A DNA stretch of 64,000 nt from Chryseobacterium sp. Its GTDB lineage: Bacteria; Bacteroidota; Bacteroidia; Flavobacteriales; Weeksellaceae. Positions 1-9,657 of this stretch are shown piece by piece (within the stretch, counting starts at the first letter, position 1; every line of letters begins with the position of its first letter). A program made the translations under genes and the position numbers. The notes beneath the pieces are model-generated. The model worked only from the letters and a program-made list of their open reading frames with translations. It had not been told where the DNA came from and ran no database searches. The stretch lies in the NCBI GenBank assembly GCA_031277615.1, contig JAITMC010000037.1:62001-126000 (forward strand), read 5' to 3'.

Positions 1-173
1 AAGGAAATTAAAGTTAGAGACTGGATCATGGATGATTAAATTTTAGTATTAATCACTAAGACAATGATGATAAATAATAGATCATTTTTAAGATAAGCAA
101 AACCACTTTACTTATTTTCTGGTTAAGTTTTATATCTACTCAGGAATCTAAGGACAAGTATGGTTTTACCCCT

Positions 174-204
174 CATAAAAAAATCCCGGACAAAATCCGG
201 GATT
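174..204 (-). terminator. Rho-independent terminator after rplT
   Basis: A perfect 9-bp stem (182-190 pairing with 196-204) with a 5-nt loop lies just past the rplT stop. Read on the minus strand it is followed by a run of seven T. It closes the rpmI-rplT transcript. Confidence 0.8.
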
Positions 205-228
205 CATATTGATAACAAAAGTTTTACA

Positions 229-573
229 TTATTTTACTTGATCTACAACAGCTTTGAAAGCTTCAGGGTGATTCATTGCTAAATCTGCTAAAACTTTTCT
301 GTTAAGCTCAATGTTGTTCTTTTTAAGAGCTCCCATAAACTGAGAGTAAGACATTCCGTGCTCTCTGGTTCCCGCGTTGATACGAGTGATCCAAAGGGCT
401 CTGAAGTTTCTCTTTTTCTCTTTTCTTCCGCGGTAAGCATATTGCATTGCTTTTTCTACCGCATTTTTAGCTACAGTCCAAACGTTCTTTCTTCTACCGA
501 AAAAACCTTTAGCTTGCTTAAAAATTTTCTTTCTGCGAGCTCTTGAAGCTACGGCATTTACTGATCTAGGCAT
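229..573 (-). CDS. rplT: 50S ribosomal protein L20
   Basis: Ribosomal protein L20 (114 aa, the usual length), which binds 23S rRNA early in assembly of the large subunit. The basic N-terminus ([16 protein letters not shown]), the FFGRRKN segment and the [10 protein letters not shown] segment near the C-terminus are characteristic. It lies 118 bp downstream of rpmI in the same direction and ends at a strong terminator. L20 represses its own operon translationally in some bacteria; nothing in this leader shows that directly. The assignment is secure. Confidence 0.97.
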   Translation of the reverse strand: MPRSVNAVASRARRKKIFKQAKGFFGRRKNVWTVAKNAVEKAMQYAYRGRKEKKRNFRALWITRINAGTREHGMSYSQFMGALKKNNIELNRKVLADLAMNHPEAFKAVVDQVK

Positions 574-691
574 AATTTAATTGTTTTTTTGAAAAGGGCG
601 GAATCGTAAAATTCTCTTAGTGGCTCCGTTTCAGGGTTAAAATTTTGAATTTGTTTTGAATTCTTATAAACCGGATATAGATTTATAAAAA

Positions 692-889
692 CTACTTAAT
701 GGCTAATTGACGTAGAACGCTTTTTGTATCCACAGCAGCAACGTAAGAAGTTTGCGTAAGATTTCTCTTCTGCTTAGTTTCTTTCTTCGTTAAGATGTGG
801 CTTTTGAAAGCATTTTTTCTTTTGATCTTACCAGATCCGGTAAGAGCAAAACGTTTCTTAGCACCTGATTTCGTTTTTAATTTTGGCAT
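692..889 (-). CDS. rpmI: 50S ribosomal protein L35
   Basis: Ribosomal protein L35, 65 aa, very basic, with the family's opening [14 protein letters not shown] and the conserved SHILTKK segment. It is followed by rplT in the classical order. Unusually, infC is not the next gene upstream: two unrelated genes lie between. A good -7 box 77 bp upstream of the start suggests that rpmI-rplT has its own promoter. Confidence 0.97.
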   Translation of the reverse strand: MPKLKTKSGAKKRFALTGSGKIKRKNAFKSHILTKKETKQKRNLTQTSYVAAVDTKSVLRQLAIK

Positions 890-965
890 TGTTTTGCTTT
901 TTTATTGTTTTTGTTATCAATATCTTGTCCATGGTTCCTGAACATTGCTCAGGAATAACAGTTGG

Positions 966-973
966 CAAAGATA
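966..973 (-). promoter_or_regulatory. rpmI: Bacteroidota-type -7 box for rpmI-rplT
   Basis: On the minus strand this reads TATCTTTG, a perfect match to the TAnnTTTG -7 element of Flavobacteriia. It lies in the gap between the glycosyltransferase stop and the rpmI start. No clear -33 TTG was found at the usual distance, so this is a partial promoter call. Confidence 0.5.
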
Positions 974-984
974 CAAAAAAAGAT

Positions 985-2757
985 TTAATCTTTACCCTCT
1001 AATACCAGAGATTCCAGTAATAAATTGTTTTGTGAGATGATGGTAATCTTCATCTCGCCATTCTCCTGTGTAATAATGCTTTTAAATCCAGGATTTCCAT
1101 CTTTTGAGTTGACTGATCTCAGAGACCATTTTTTTGGGAGAATCTGTTTAAGGGTCAGTTTATATGCATTCCCCTTAGTCATATTTTTAACCAGTCTGTT
1201 ATTCCTGAAAATGCTGAGGGTATCTGTTTGATGTTTAAAAAAGTATCCCGGGATCTTCAGTTCATTTCCCTGGAGATTAATTCCGGTGTTCTTACTGTAT
1301 TTATTAAGAAAAAGAATATGCTTCTGATCTTTGTTTACCGCATGAATCTTTTCGTAACGGTCTGAAAATCTTTTATCTGCCAGCAGCTGCTCACCAACTG
1401 GAAAAACAGGATTGGCTCCTGTATTAAAGATGATGATGTCCGGATTTCTTTCAAGAACATAATTGCCATCGCCTAATTCATGTCCTAAAGGACCATATCC
1501 AAAATCAGCAGGAGGATGTCTTGGAATATAATAATCATTCAGTCCCAGCATGTCAACAGCAGGAAGTTCGGAAGAATAGGGAATACAGCCTGCGGCTGTT
1601 ACAGCAATCAAAGTATTGTCGGGGAAAGTGTTTTTAAGAGCCTTCCCCAGCTGCATCCCACGAAATTCCCATCTTTCTTCAACGGCATTGTAATTCTGGG
1701 GAATATACAGTTGGATAACAGCATTCAGAATGAAAGCTGGAATCATCAGCAAAATCCATTTCCGGTTAAATCTGAACCGGATCGCATCAAGTCCAAAGAT
1801 GATTGAAAAAGTAAAGAAAATAAGCAATACGTAATAGTGCCGGAAAGCAGGAAAAATATCACCGCCTACCAAAGTTACGTATCCGCCCCATGCAAGAACA
1901 TTCAGGAGCAGGTAAAAGCCCAGTGTTTTTTTTCGCACGACGGCCAGTATATAAAAAAAATAAAGCCCCAATGCAGAAAGGATAAAAGTTCCGGCAAAAG
2001 CTCTGAGCTGGTATAAACCCCCTCTTAAAATATGGTGAAGAGTTACCTTTACTTTAACCAAAGCAGTATTGGGAACAAGTTCACCGTAATAGGCATATCT
2101 GAAAATAAGCTGGAATGATAAAAACAGAGCTGGAATGAACAAACTGAATAGGGCAATTTTAACAAGATTTTTCCTGCTTTTCAGATTCAAAGCCAGTAAG
2201 AAGGATGAGGCAATAAGTGTGAACAGAAACCCGTCAGGCCTTGTCAGGGCCAGTAATCCCAACCATATGGACAGATAAAGTCCTCTTTTCAGACTTCCGG
2301 TATTTACGATTTCAATGACTTCAATAACGGCGAGGGTAACCAATAATACATACATCGGCTGTTCCAGTCCGCCAATAGCCCAAACAGCAAGGGTAGGAGA
2401 CGTAACCAGTAATCCTACGGCAAAAAATACATACTCTTTTTTTACAGGTTGTTTGCTGAAATACCGAAGTATAGCTCCTATCATACAGACCGTACAGAGA
2501 ATTCCCCATATCCGGGCTGCTAAAATAAGATCCATTCCCAATTTTCCGGGAAGTGAAACAGCAAGAACCCAAAGCAGGTTAGAGTAGCCTTCTACACGAT
2601 GTCCGTCTGTCCAGGTAAGTCCTTTTCCCTCCAAAAAACGCTGTACATACCGCAGGGAGATCAGGCTGTCGTCCGAGAAAAAAGGGTAATAGAAATAGCA
2701 GGTCAGAAAAAAGACAATAAGGGAAACAATGAAAAAATGTCTATATCCGAATTTCAT
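985..2757 (-). CDS. GT-C type membrane glycosyltransferase (AftB-like)
   Basis: A 590-aa polytopic inner-membrane protein with about ten hydrophobic segments over its first 350 residues and a soluble C-terminal part. An acidic DDSLISLRYV motif just after the first membrane helix, followed by GKGLTW and VEGYSNLLW, matches the first periplasmic loop of GT-C enzymes of the AftB/ArnT type, where the aspartates act in transfer from polyprenyl-phosphate sugar donors. The likely role is sugar transfer to an envelope glycan or protein; the substrate is unknown. It sits between the alpha/beta hydrolase and rpmI, interrupting the usual infC-rpmI order. Family assignment is fairly sure, substrate is not. 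Confidence 0.7.
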   Translation of the reverse strand: MKFGYRHFFIVSLIVFFLTCYFYYPFFSDDSLISLRYVQRFLEGKGLTWTDGHRVEGYSNLLWVLAVSLPGKLGMDLILAARIWGILCTVCMIGAILRYFSKQPVKKEYVFFAVGLLVTSPTLAVWAIGGLEQPMYVLLVTLAVIEVIEIVNTGSLKRGLYLSIWLGLLALTRPDGFLFTLIASSFLLALNLKSRKNLVKIALFSLFIPALFLSFQLIFRYAYYGELVPNTALVKVKVTLHHILRGGLYQLRAFAGTFILSALGLYFFYILAVVRKKTLGFYLLLNVLAWGGYVTLVGGDIFPAFRHYYVLLIFFTFSIIFGLDAIRFRFNRKWILLMIPAFILNAVIQLYIPQNYNAVEERWEFRGMQLGKALKNTFPDNTLIAVTAAGCIPYSSELPAVDMLGLNDYYIPRHPPADFGYGPLGHELGDGNYVLERNPDIIIFNTGANPVFPVGEQLLADKRFSDRYEKIHAVNKDQKHILFLNKYSKNTGINLQGNELKIPGYFFKHQTDTLSIFRNNRLVKNMTKGNAYKLTLKQILPKKWSLRSVNSKDGNPGFKSIITQENGEMKITIISQNNLLLESLVLEGKD

Positions 2758-2838
2758 TAATATTGTTAGTTTTTTAGTACATCATTTCCCAAACTATTCA
2801 GGAATTCCAGCTGCAAAATAACAAAAAAACTGCCTGCC

Positions 2839-2876
2839 AAAAAAGTAAAACTGCAGGCGGAGAGCCTGCAGTTTTT
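2839..2876 (-). terminator. Terminator after the alpha/beta hydrolase
   Basis: A 12-bp perfect stem (2847-2858 with 2864-2875) with a 5-nt loop starts 25 bp past the hydrolase stop. A-rich and T-rich runs flank it on either side, so it could act in both directions. It separates the hydrolase from the glycosyltransferase gene. Confidence 0.75.
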
Positions 2877-2900
2877 AAATAGGGAGTGTCTTATCAGAAA

Positions 2901-3722
2901 TTATGATTTGAAAAACTCCAGAAGGTCTTTATTAATGGTTTCAGCTTCAGTCGTTGGCATACCGTGAGGAAATCCCGGATAAGAAATCAGTTTTCCGTTC
3001 TTAAGAAGAGTAGCGGCTACTTTACCGGTCGTCTCAAAAGGAACAATCTGGTCATCCTCTCCATGCATTACCAATACAGGAACGTCTACGCTTTTAAGGT
3101 CTTCTGTGAAATCTGTTTCGGAAAATGCTTTTACACAGTCATAATGAGCTTTAATGGAGCCGTTCATACCCTGTCTCCACCAGTTTCTCTGGATGCCTTC
3201 AGAAATTTTTGCACCTTCTCTGTTATAACCGTAAAAAGGAAAAGTGATGTCAATGAAAAATTGCTGTCTGTGGTTGGCCGTATTATTACGGATATCATCA
3301 AAAACAGAAACAGGAACTCCGTTTGGGTTATTTTCATTTTGTACCATAATAGGAGTTACAGCACTGATTAAAACTGCTTTTGCCACTCTTCCGTTTCCAT
3401 GTCTGGCAACATATCTGATCACTTCGCCACCACCGGTAGAGTGGCCTACATGAATTACATCTTTTAAGTCCAGAGCTTCAACAAGTTCCGCTACATCAGC
3501 AGCATAAGTATCCATATCATGTCCGTAAGGAGTCTGTTCCGATCTTCCGTGGCCTCTTCTGTCATGGGCAATTACTCTGTACCCCTGCTCTAAAAAGAAA
3601 AACATCTGCGCATCCCAGTCGTCACTGGATAGCGGCCATCCGTGGTGGAAAAATACAGGCTGCCCTTTTCCCCAGTCTTTATAATAAATCTCTGTTCCGT
3701 CTTTTAATTGAATTGTATTCAT
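2901..3722 (-). CDS. Alpha/beta hydrolase (non-haem chloroperoxidase type)
   Basis: A 273-aa cytoplasmic alpha/beta hydrolase with no signal peptide. The HHGWPLSSDDWD oxyanion segment, the nucleophile elbow GHSTGGG (catalytic Ser), a late Asp in HGEDDQIVP and the final His in PGFPHG form the catalytic triad of the non-haem chloroperoxidase/esterase subfamily. These enzymes are serine esterases that can also perhydrolyse; the physiological substrate is unknown. A -7 box lies 54 bp upstream and a terminator follows, so it looks monocistronic despite lying inside the ribosomal protein/infC cluster. Confidence 0.9.
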   Translation of the reverse strand: MNTIQLKDGTEIYYKDWGKGQPVFFHHGWPLSSDDWDAQMFFFLEQGYRVIAHDRRGHGRSEQTPYGHDMDTYAADVAELVEALDLKDVIHVGHSTGGGEVIRYVARHGNGRVAKAVLISAVTPIMVQNENNPNGVPVSVFDDIRNNTANHRQQFFIDITFPFYGYNREGAKISEGIQRNWWRQGMNGSIKAHYDCVKAFSETDFTEDLKSVDVPVLVMHGEDDQIVPFETTGKVAATLLKNGKLISYPGFPHGMPTTEAETINKDLLEFFKS

Positions 3723-3776
3723 ATTCTTATTTTTTTAATGATTAATAAAGAATGTTTTTGTTTCTTCAGTATACAA

Positions 3777-3784
3777 CAAAGGTA
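3777..3784 (-). promoter_or_regulatory. -7 box for the alpha/beta hydrolase
   Basis: Minus strand TACCTTTG matches TAnnTTTG exactly and lies 54 bp before the hydrolase start. No matching -33 element is obvious. Confidence 0.45.
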
Positions 3785-3834
3785 GGGTTTAGTTTTTCAC
3801 GGAGTATTGATGTAGGGTAATATTTAATGTAAAG

Positions 3835-3872
3835 GTAAAAAATAAAAACCTCAATGTTCTGCAACATTGAGG
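3835..3872 (-). terminator. infC: Terminator after infC
   Basis: A perfect 10-bp stem (3849-3858 with 3863-3872) with a 4-nt loop lies 42 bp past the infC stop. On the minus strand it is followed by TTTTTATTTTTTA. It ends the thrS-infC transcript before the hydrolase gene. Confidence 0.85.
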
Positions 3873-3914
3873 CTGGTATTTTAGAGAACAGATGAAATAT
3901 CTGTCTGTTAAAAA

Positions 3915-4475
3915 CTATTTAGCTGGTTTTTTAGGACTCATCATCATGATCATTCTCTTACCTTCAAGCTTCGGAAGCTGGTCTACTTTCCCTACATGCT
4001 CCAGTTCCTGGGCAAGTTTCAGAAGTAAGATTTCTCCCTGGTCTTTAAAGATAATAGAACGTCCTTTAAAAAATACGTAGGTCTTTAATTTTGAACCTTC
4101 TTCAAGGAATTTTTCAGCATGTTTTTTCTTGAATTCGTAATCGTGATCATCGGTCTGAGGTCCGAAACGGATTTCTTTTACGACTACTTTTACCTGCTTG
4201 GCTTTTAATTCCTTTTGCTTTTTCTTTTGTTCGTATAAGAATTTTTTATATTCCAATACTCTTGCAATGAAAGGTTCTGCTTTATCAGAAATAACCACCA
4301 GATCCAGTTCCTGGTCTGCGGCAATCTGTCTTGCTTTGTCAATTGGGTAAATCCCCGGCTCTACGTTATCGCCCACCAAGCGAAGCTCTCTCACACGAAT
4401 TTTATCGTTGATTAAGTGTGCGTCCTCCTGTACCGGACGTCTTTGTGGGCCCCTGTTGTTAAATCTTTGTGCTAT
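3915..4475 (-). CDS. infC: Translation initiation factor IF-3
   Basis: IF-3, which binds the 30S subunit and checks start-codon pairing. Both domains are present: the N-terminal domain with INDKIR and the [12 protein letters not shown] segment, and the C-terminal domain with [11 protein letters not shown] and [12 protein letters not shown] at 4394 would cut off the conserved INDKIR strand. The frame stays open upstream to a TAA at 4488-4490 and contains no ATG, GTG or TTG before that GTG. I place the start at the ATA codon at 4473-4475 (186 aa), because infC in other bacteria uses rare near-cognate starts (AUU in E. coli) for self-control. The product is certain; the exact start is inferred. 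Confidence 0.9.
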   Translation of the reverse strand: MAQRFNNRGPQRRPVQEDAHLINDKIRVRELRLVGDNVEPGIYPIDKARQIAADQELDLVVISDKAEPFIARVLEYKKFLYEQKKKQKELKAKQVKVVVKEIRFGPQTDDHDYEFKKKHAEKFLEEGSKLKTYVFFKGRSIIFKDQGEILLLKLAQELEHVGKVDQLPKLEGKRMIMMMSPKKPAK

Positions 4476-4567
4476 TGTATTATAATTTTATTGGTTAATT
4501 ACTATTCTTTATTAAAAACTGAAAGACCATCAATAGAAATTCAAAGTCTTTCAATCTCTTAATTCTT

Positions 4568-6487
4568 TTAAATGGCTGCTTCTTTCTTAAAGTAAGAAAC
4601 AAAATCCTCCATATTCATCACGCCAAGGTCTCCTTCACCACGTCTTCTTACAGAAATTGTGCCTTCTTTTTCTTCATTTTCTCCTACTACAAGCATGAAA
4701 GGAATCTTCTTCAGTTCAGCATCACGGATCTTTTTGCCCGTCTTCTCATTTCTGTCATCAATCTGACCGCTAATATCGTGATTTTCCAAAAATTGTGAAA
4801 CTTTTTTTGCATAATCTACATACTTTTCACTGATCGGAAGAATGATAAACTGATCAGGGCTTAACCATAACGGGAAATCTCCTGCTGTATTTTCAAGAAG
4901 GATCGCGATAAAACGCTCCATAGAACCGAATGGAGCCCTGTGGATCATCACCGGTCTGTGTTTTTCATTGTCATTTCCAATATAGTGAAGATCAAATCTT
5001 TCCGGTAAGTTATAGTCAACCTGAATCGTTCCAAGCTGCCATTTTCTTCCCAGGGCATCTTTTACCATAAAGTCCAGCTTAGGACCGTAGAATGCCGCTT
5101 CACCATACTCAACTACCGTTTTAAGACCTTTCTTCTCGGCTGCATTAATGATGGCACTTTCAGCTTTTTCCCAGTTTTCATCAGAACCGATGTATTTTTC
5201 TCTGTTGTCAGGATCTCTTAATGATACCTGAGTCACAAAATCTTCAAAACCTAAAGATTTGAAAACATAAAGCGTTAAATCGATTACTTTTTCAAATTCT
5301 TCAGAAAGCTGATCCGGAGTACAGAATAAGTGGGCATCATCCTGAGTAAATCCACGAACTCTGGTTAATCCGTGAAGTTCTCCGCTTTGCTCATATCGGT
5401 ATACCGTACCGAATTCTGCATATCTTTTAGGAAGATCCCTGTAGCTCCATTGTGAAGTCTTATAGATTTCACAGTGGTGAGGACAGTTCATAGGTTTCAG
5501 TAGGAATTCCTCTCCTTCGTTCGGTGTTTTGATAGGCTGGAAGCTGTCTGCTCCATATTTGTCCCAGTGCCCGGAAGTTACGTAGAGTTCTTTAGCTCCG
5601 ATGTGTGGAGACATTACAAATTCATAGCCTCCTTTTTTCTGAGCTTCGGACAGGAAATTTTCCAGTTTTCTTCTTAAAGCGGTTCCTTTGGGTAACCAAA
5701 GTGGTAATCCGGCACCTACTTTTTCAGAGAAAGCAAAAATTCCCAGTTCTTTTCCTAATTTTCTGTGGTCTCTTCTTTTGGCTTCCTCCAGTCTTTCAAG
5801 ATATTCAGTAAGGTCTTTCTGTTTAGGGAAAGAGATACCGTAAACTCTCGTCAGCTGAGGGTTGTTTTCATTTCCTCTCCAGTAGGCTCCGGCTGCGTTT
5901 AAGATTTTAACGGCCTTTACAATGCTGGTATTAGGAATATGACCTCCACGGCATAGATCCGTAAAATCGTCATGGGTTACAAAAGTGATCTCTCCGTCAT
6001 TCAGGTTAGAGATCAGCTCTACTTTATAAGGATTATCTGCATATACCTTTAATGCTTCTTCTTTAGAAACAGGGTATAGGGAGAATGTTGAACCTTTTTT
6101 AGCATTTTCCAGTACTTTCTTTTCAATCTTCTCAAAATCTTTTTCAGATAAACTTTCGTCTCCGAAATCTACATCATAATAGAATCCGCTTTCAATAGCA
6201 GGACCGATCGTCAGCTTAGCATCAGGATAAAACTCAAGGATAGCCTGCGCCAGAAGGTGGGCAGAAGAATGCCAGAAAGCTTTCTTTCCAAGATCATCAT
6301 TCCAGGTCAGCAGCTGTACCGTAGAATCCGTGGTGATAGGTGTGGTGGTTTCTACTTGTTTACCGTTTACAACTGCGGAAATGGTATTTCTAGCCAATCC
6401 CTCACTGATAGATTTCGCCACATCTAAAGGAGTAACTGCTCCTTCGAATTCTTTGACACTATGGTCTGGAAGTGTAATTTTTATCAT
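4568..6487 (-). CDS. thrS: Threonine--tRNA ligase
   Basis: Class II threonyl-tRNA synthetase, 639 aa, full length. In order: an N-terminal TGS domain (about 1-60), an editing domain starting with the metal-binding-like HSSAH at 73-77, the catalytic core with the zinc ligand Cys in KPMNCPHH, motif 2 around YRYEQSGE and the second ligand His in DDAHLF, motif 3 with [10 protein letters not shown], and a C-terminal anticodon-binding domain. It is upstream of infC in the usual Bacteroidota order. A strong -7 box lies 25 bp before the start. Confidence 0.98.
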   Translation of the reverse strand: MIKITLPDHSVKEFEGAVTPLDVAKSISEGLARNTISAVVNGKQVETTTPITTDSTVQLLTWNDDLGKKAFWHSSAHLLAQAILEFYPDAKLTIGPAIESGFYYDVDFGDESLSEKDFEKIEKKVLENAKKGSTFSLYPVSKEEALKVYADNPYKVELISNLNDGEITFVTHDDFTDLCRGGHIPNTSIVKAVKILNAAGAYWRGNENNPQLTRVYGISFPKQKDLTEYLERLEEAKRRDHRKLGKELGIFAFSEKVGAGLPLWLPKGTALRRKLENFLSEAQKKGGYEFVMSPHIGAKELYVTSGHWDKYGADSFQPIKTPNEGEEFLLKPMNCPHHCEIYKTSQWSYRDLPKRYAEFGTVYRYEQSGELHGLTRVRGFTQDDAHLFCTPDQLSEEFEKVIDLTLYVFKSLGFEDFVTQVSLRDPDNREKYIGSDENWEKAESAIINAAEKKGLKTVVEYGEAAFYGPKLDFMVKDALGRKWQLGTIQVDYNLPERFDLHYIGNDNEKHRPVMIHRAPFGSMERFIAILLENTAGDFPLWLSPDQFIILPISEKYVDYAKKVSQFLENHDISGQIDDRNEKTGKKIRDAELKKIPFMLVVGENEEKEGTISVRRRGEGDLGVMNMEDFVSYFKKEAAI

Positions 6488-6511
6488 TGTTTACTAAGAA
6501 ATTTTAAGAGG

Positions 6512-6519
6512 CAAAAATA
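6512..6519 (-). promoter_or_regulatory. thrS: -7 box for thrS-infC
   Basis: Minus strand TATTTTTG, an exact TAnnTTTG match, 25 bp upstream of the thrS ATG. The upstream DNA is very AT-rich and no unambiguous -33 TTG is visible. Confidence 0.5.
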
Positions 6520-6786
6520 CGCATTTTTTAGATAATATACTATATTAGCATCTATTTAGAATGAGATTTAATATAAAAGATAAAAAAGATATTTGTACTT
6601 TTTGGATCACTGGGTTTCAGATACTATTTTCAACAGAAAAATACCGCGAATAATACCGTAATCAGAAAACGTTTTTCTGAAAACAATATCTTATATCCGA
6701 GCATTGAAAAAGAACAGGATTCTGAATAAAACCTGGGAATATAAATCATTAATCATCAGAAAATAATCTTATACAATATACATTAT

Positions 6787-7761
6787 ATGGATACATTCAA
6801 TATAGATCTACACTGTGATCTTTTATACTATTTATTAAGATCGGGAGCTACAGCCGATGACTGTGAATTGGGATGTTCACTACCCTTATTAAAAGAAGGA
6901 AATGTAAAGCTTCAGGTGATGGCCATTTATTCATCAACAGGGAAGGGAAGTACAGAATATGGTCTTCAGCAGAGTGAAATATTTTCCGGACTGATAAAAA
7001 ACGAAGACTTTTTTCTGTTTGAAGGCGAAAATTATAAAAAGGCTGAAAACGGAGATAAAACAGGCATCATGGCTTCTATCGAAAATGCATCTTCTTTCTG
7101 TGATGAAACTGAAAGTCTTGATTCCGGTTTTAAAAAGCTGGAAACAATCATTGAAAATACAGAAAAAGTGTTTTATATTGGTCTGACTCACCATACGGAA
7201 AACCGTTTCGGAGGTGGAAATAATGCCACAGCAGGGCTGAAGGAAGACGGTAAAATTTTACTCGATTATATCGCTGACCGGAAAATAGCCATTGATCTGG
7301 CGCATACCAGTGATCAGCTGGCTCATGATATCTTTAATTATATCGATCAGCAAAACTATAAAATTCCTGTTCTGGCCAGTCATTCCAATTACAGAACTGT
7401 CTATCAGAACAACAGAAACCTTCCTGATGAGCTGGCAAAAGAAGTAATCAATAGGAATGGATTGATCGGACTTAACTTTATTAAAGATTATATTGATCTG
7501 GAGCATCCCGAAAGACTGTATGAACATATTCAGTATGGTTTGGATCTGGGTGGAGAAAACCAAATCGCTTATGGTGCCGACTATTTCTACTGAAAGGATC
7601 ACCCCGATACGTCACGTCATCCTTTTTTCTTTCCCGAACACGCTGATGCTTCTGTGTATCCCGCTATCAACAAAGAAATTGCAGAAAGATTTTCATCTGC
7701 ACTGATGCATAAGATCAGTCATGAAAACGCCCTTAAATTTATAATTAATAATGAATCATGA
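6787..7761 (+). pseudogene. Membrane dipeptidase (peptidase M19) with in-frame TGA
   Basis: Zinc-dependent dipeptidase of family M19 (renal dipeptidase type). Visible landmarks: the HxD metal motif in DLHCDLL at the N-terminus, the bridging Glu in MASIEN, GLTHHTENRFGGG, the metal His in DLAHTSD and another in LASHSNY, and an active-site Asp in YGADYFY. Reading stops at TGA (7591-7593) after 268 codons. The same frame then continues for 55 sense codons (KDHPDTSRHPFFF ... ALKFIINNES) to a TGA at 7759-7761. This tail looks like the missing M19 C-terminus, so one base change appears to have split the gene; read-through is the alternative. Confidence 0.75.
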
Positions 7762-7857
7762 ACAAAATAATGGATTTGTTGAATGAAATACTTTGATGAT
7801 CATATTGTTTCCGCACTGAAAACAATATTTTTTCTTATGTCTAATTAAAATAATTTA

Positions 7858-7887
7858 GCCGTCCCATTTTAATGAGGCGGTTTTTTG
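7858..7887 (+). terminator. Terminator after the M19 gene
   Basis: An imperfect 10-bp stem (7858-7867 pairing with 7871-7880, one mismatch and one G-T pair) is followed by TTTTTT on the plus strand, about 100 bp past the end of the dipeptidase reading frame. Confidence 0.6.
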
Positions 7888-8027
7888 TGAATGATTTTAA
7901 TCTGTTATTTCTTTGTTTTGTTTGCTGCCGGTGCATAGGTTTACATTTCAGAGATTTTTCCATACCTAACGTTAAAACTTACAAACCTTAATGGTTTAAA
8001 TACATTTTGATAATAAAAAACAGGCTC

Positions 8028-9143
8028 TCAGATTTCCAATTGAATAACTTTTTCCACGGTTTTCTGATTGATGCTGTCAGGTATTAAGCGCATCAGAAAA
8101 TTACGGAGGGCATTTCCATGTTCCCATTGTGACAGATTTCCGATCGTGCGGCTTGTTCTGACAATATCATCCACCTTCTTTCTTCTGATCTTTTGAAACG
8201 CTTCAAAAACAGCATTAAAATCCTTATTTTTTTCTAACAGTTTTCCGATCACATAAGCGTCTTCAATGGCCTGGCAGGCACCCTGACCCATATTGGGAGT
8301 TGTAGCATGGGCGGCATCTCCGGTGAGACAAAGGTTTTCACAATACCAGAATGGAATAGGAGCGAGGTCCTCCAGATCATTACAGATGATGTTTTCTTTT
8401 GCGGTAGCTTCTATAATAGGTAAAACCAACGGATCGAAATCCCTGAATATATCAACAGGTTCTACATAACGACTAAAGTTTTTTTCATTAATACAGGCAT
8501 ACCAGTACACTTTTTTCTCAGAAATCTGCACAAAGCCAAAACGTTTTCCTTTACCCCACATTTCAAAAGCTTCATGAGAGAATCTGGCAGGTAATTCAAA
8601 ATCTGTTACGCCGCGCCAGCACTTTTGTCCGGCTTTTCTGGGAGTTCCGGTTTTCAGAATCTGGTCCCGGACCTTCGATTTAATGCCATCCGTCCCGAAA
8701 ACAATTCTGCTTTCAACGGAATGTCCTTCAAAATGCAGAAGATAGTTGTCTCTCTTTTCAATCTGTTGAAGCGGATGATTCAGTCTGATATGCTCAAAAC
8801 CGATCTGCTCCGCCAGAATGCTCTGAAGGTCTGCCCTGTGAATCGCTACATTACAGGAATTGTATTTTCTTTCAAACGCGGAGACCTCCGTTTTTGATAT
8901 TGTTTTTAATGCCTGATCTGTAATTGAAATCCCATGAATTTTATTACCGGCATTTTCAATTTTTTCTTTCAGTCCCAGTCGGTCAAAAATCTGCATGGCA
9001 TTTACCGCCATCATAATTCCGGCTCCTACGGGTTTGATCTCCGGTGCAGATTCATAGATGGTAAAATCATAGCCCTGCTGCTTCAGCACATTTCCCAATG
9101 CCAAGCCTCCGATTCCGGCTCCGATAATAGAAATGGAATTCAT
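8028..9143 (-). CDS. FAD-dependent monooxygenase
   Basis: A 371-aa group A flavin monooxygenase of the salicylate hydroxylase/TetX/zeaxanthin epoxidase fold. The N-terminal dinucleotide motif GAGIGG (8-13), the IHRADLQ segment with the FAD-contacting Arg, and the late GDAAHATTPNMGQGACQAIED motif are all intact. These enzymes use NAD(P)H and O2 to hydroxylate an organic substrate, which cannot be named here. Membership of the same fold as TetX does not show tetracycline inactivation. The GNAT gene ends 10 bp upstream, suggesting cotranscription. Confidence 0.9.
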   Translation of the reverse strand: MNSISIIGAGIGGLALGNVLKQQGYDFTIYESAPEIKPVGAGIMMAVNAMQIFDRLGLKEKIENAGNKIHGISITDQALKTISKTEVSAFERKYNSCNVAIHRADLQSILAEQIGFEHIRLNHPLQQIEKRDNYLLHFEGHSVESRIVFGTDGIKSKVRDQILKTGTPRKAGQKCWRGVTDFELPARFSHEAFEMWGKGKRFGFVQISEKKVYWYACINEKNFSRYVEPVDIFRDFDPLVLPIIEATAKENIICNDLEDLAPIPFWYCENLCLTGDAAHATTPNMGQGACQAIEDAYVIGKLLEKNKDFNAVFEAFQKIRRKKVDDIVRTSRTIGNLSQWEHGNALRNFLMRLIPDSINQKTVEKVIQLEI

Positions 9144-9153
9144 AAGTCCCGGT

Positions 9154-9648
9154 TTAAAGCGTTAAAATATAGTTTTCAGATACTTTACTGAAACCGTATT
9201 TTTCAAAAAAATGATGCGCTCCGGTATTGTTGATGCCACTTTCCAGCATAATAAAACTAACGTTCCAGCTCCTGGATTCTTCTATGGCCTTTTCCAGCAG
9301 CATACTTCCGATAGACTGCCCACGATAGGACTGGTCAAGAAGCATATCTTCCAGAACAGCATAATTCTTAAACCCACTGATGATATGAAAAACCAGCATC
9401 CCGATCATCTCGCCTTTATCATTTTCGGCAATCAGGATCTTAAGTTCCGTTCCTGAATCTTTAAAATCACCGGAAAATTGAGACCTTAATATGCCTTCAA
9501 GATCCGGATTCCACTGTTGGGCGTTCAGGGCTCTGCCGGAAACAATTTCACCGTGTGAAATATAAGAATCGGTTTTATGAGTAATGAAGAAGCTGATAAG
9601 TTCCTTAATTCTTGCTGAGTTCGTAAGCCATTGTGTTGTATATTTCAT
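9154..9648 (-). CDS. GNAT family N-acetyltransferase
   Basis: A 164-aa single-domain acetyltransferase. The central VLEDMLLDQSYRGQSIGSMLL stretch is GNAT motif A, with the acetyl-CoA pyrophosphate-binding QSYRGQSIGS loop; motif B follows in NNTGAHHFFEKYGF. The substrate is unknown. It lies 9 bp downstream of the lipoprotein gene and 10 bp upstream of the monooxygenase, so the three are probably one transcript. Confidence 0.88.
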   Translation of the reverse strand: MKYTTQWLTNSARIKELISFFITHKTDSYISHGEIVSGRALNAQQWNPDLEGILRSQFSGDFKDSGTELKILIAENDKGEMIGMLVFHIISGFKNYAVLEDMLLDQSYRGQSIGSMLLEKAIEESRSWNVSFIMLESGINNTGAHHFFEKYGFSKVSENYILTL

Positions 9649-9657
9649 GGTCTGATC

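Noticed and set aside
7591-7593. Selenocysteine at the in-frame TGA of the M19 gene
   Set aside because: No SECIS-like hairpin is evident just downstream, selenoproteins are rare in this group, and a simple nonsense change explains the data.
8028-9143. Tetracycline-inactivating TetX assignment for the FAD monooxygenase
   Set aside because: Only fold-level motifs shared by the whole group A monooxygenase family are seen; nothing specific to TetX was recognised.
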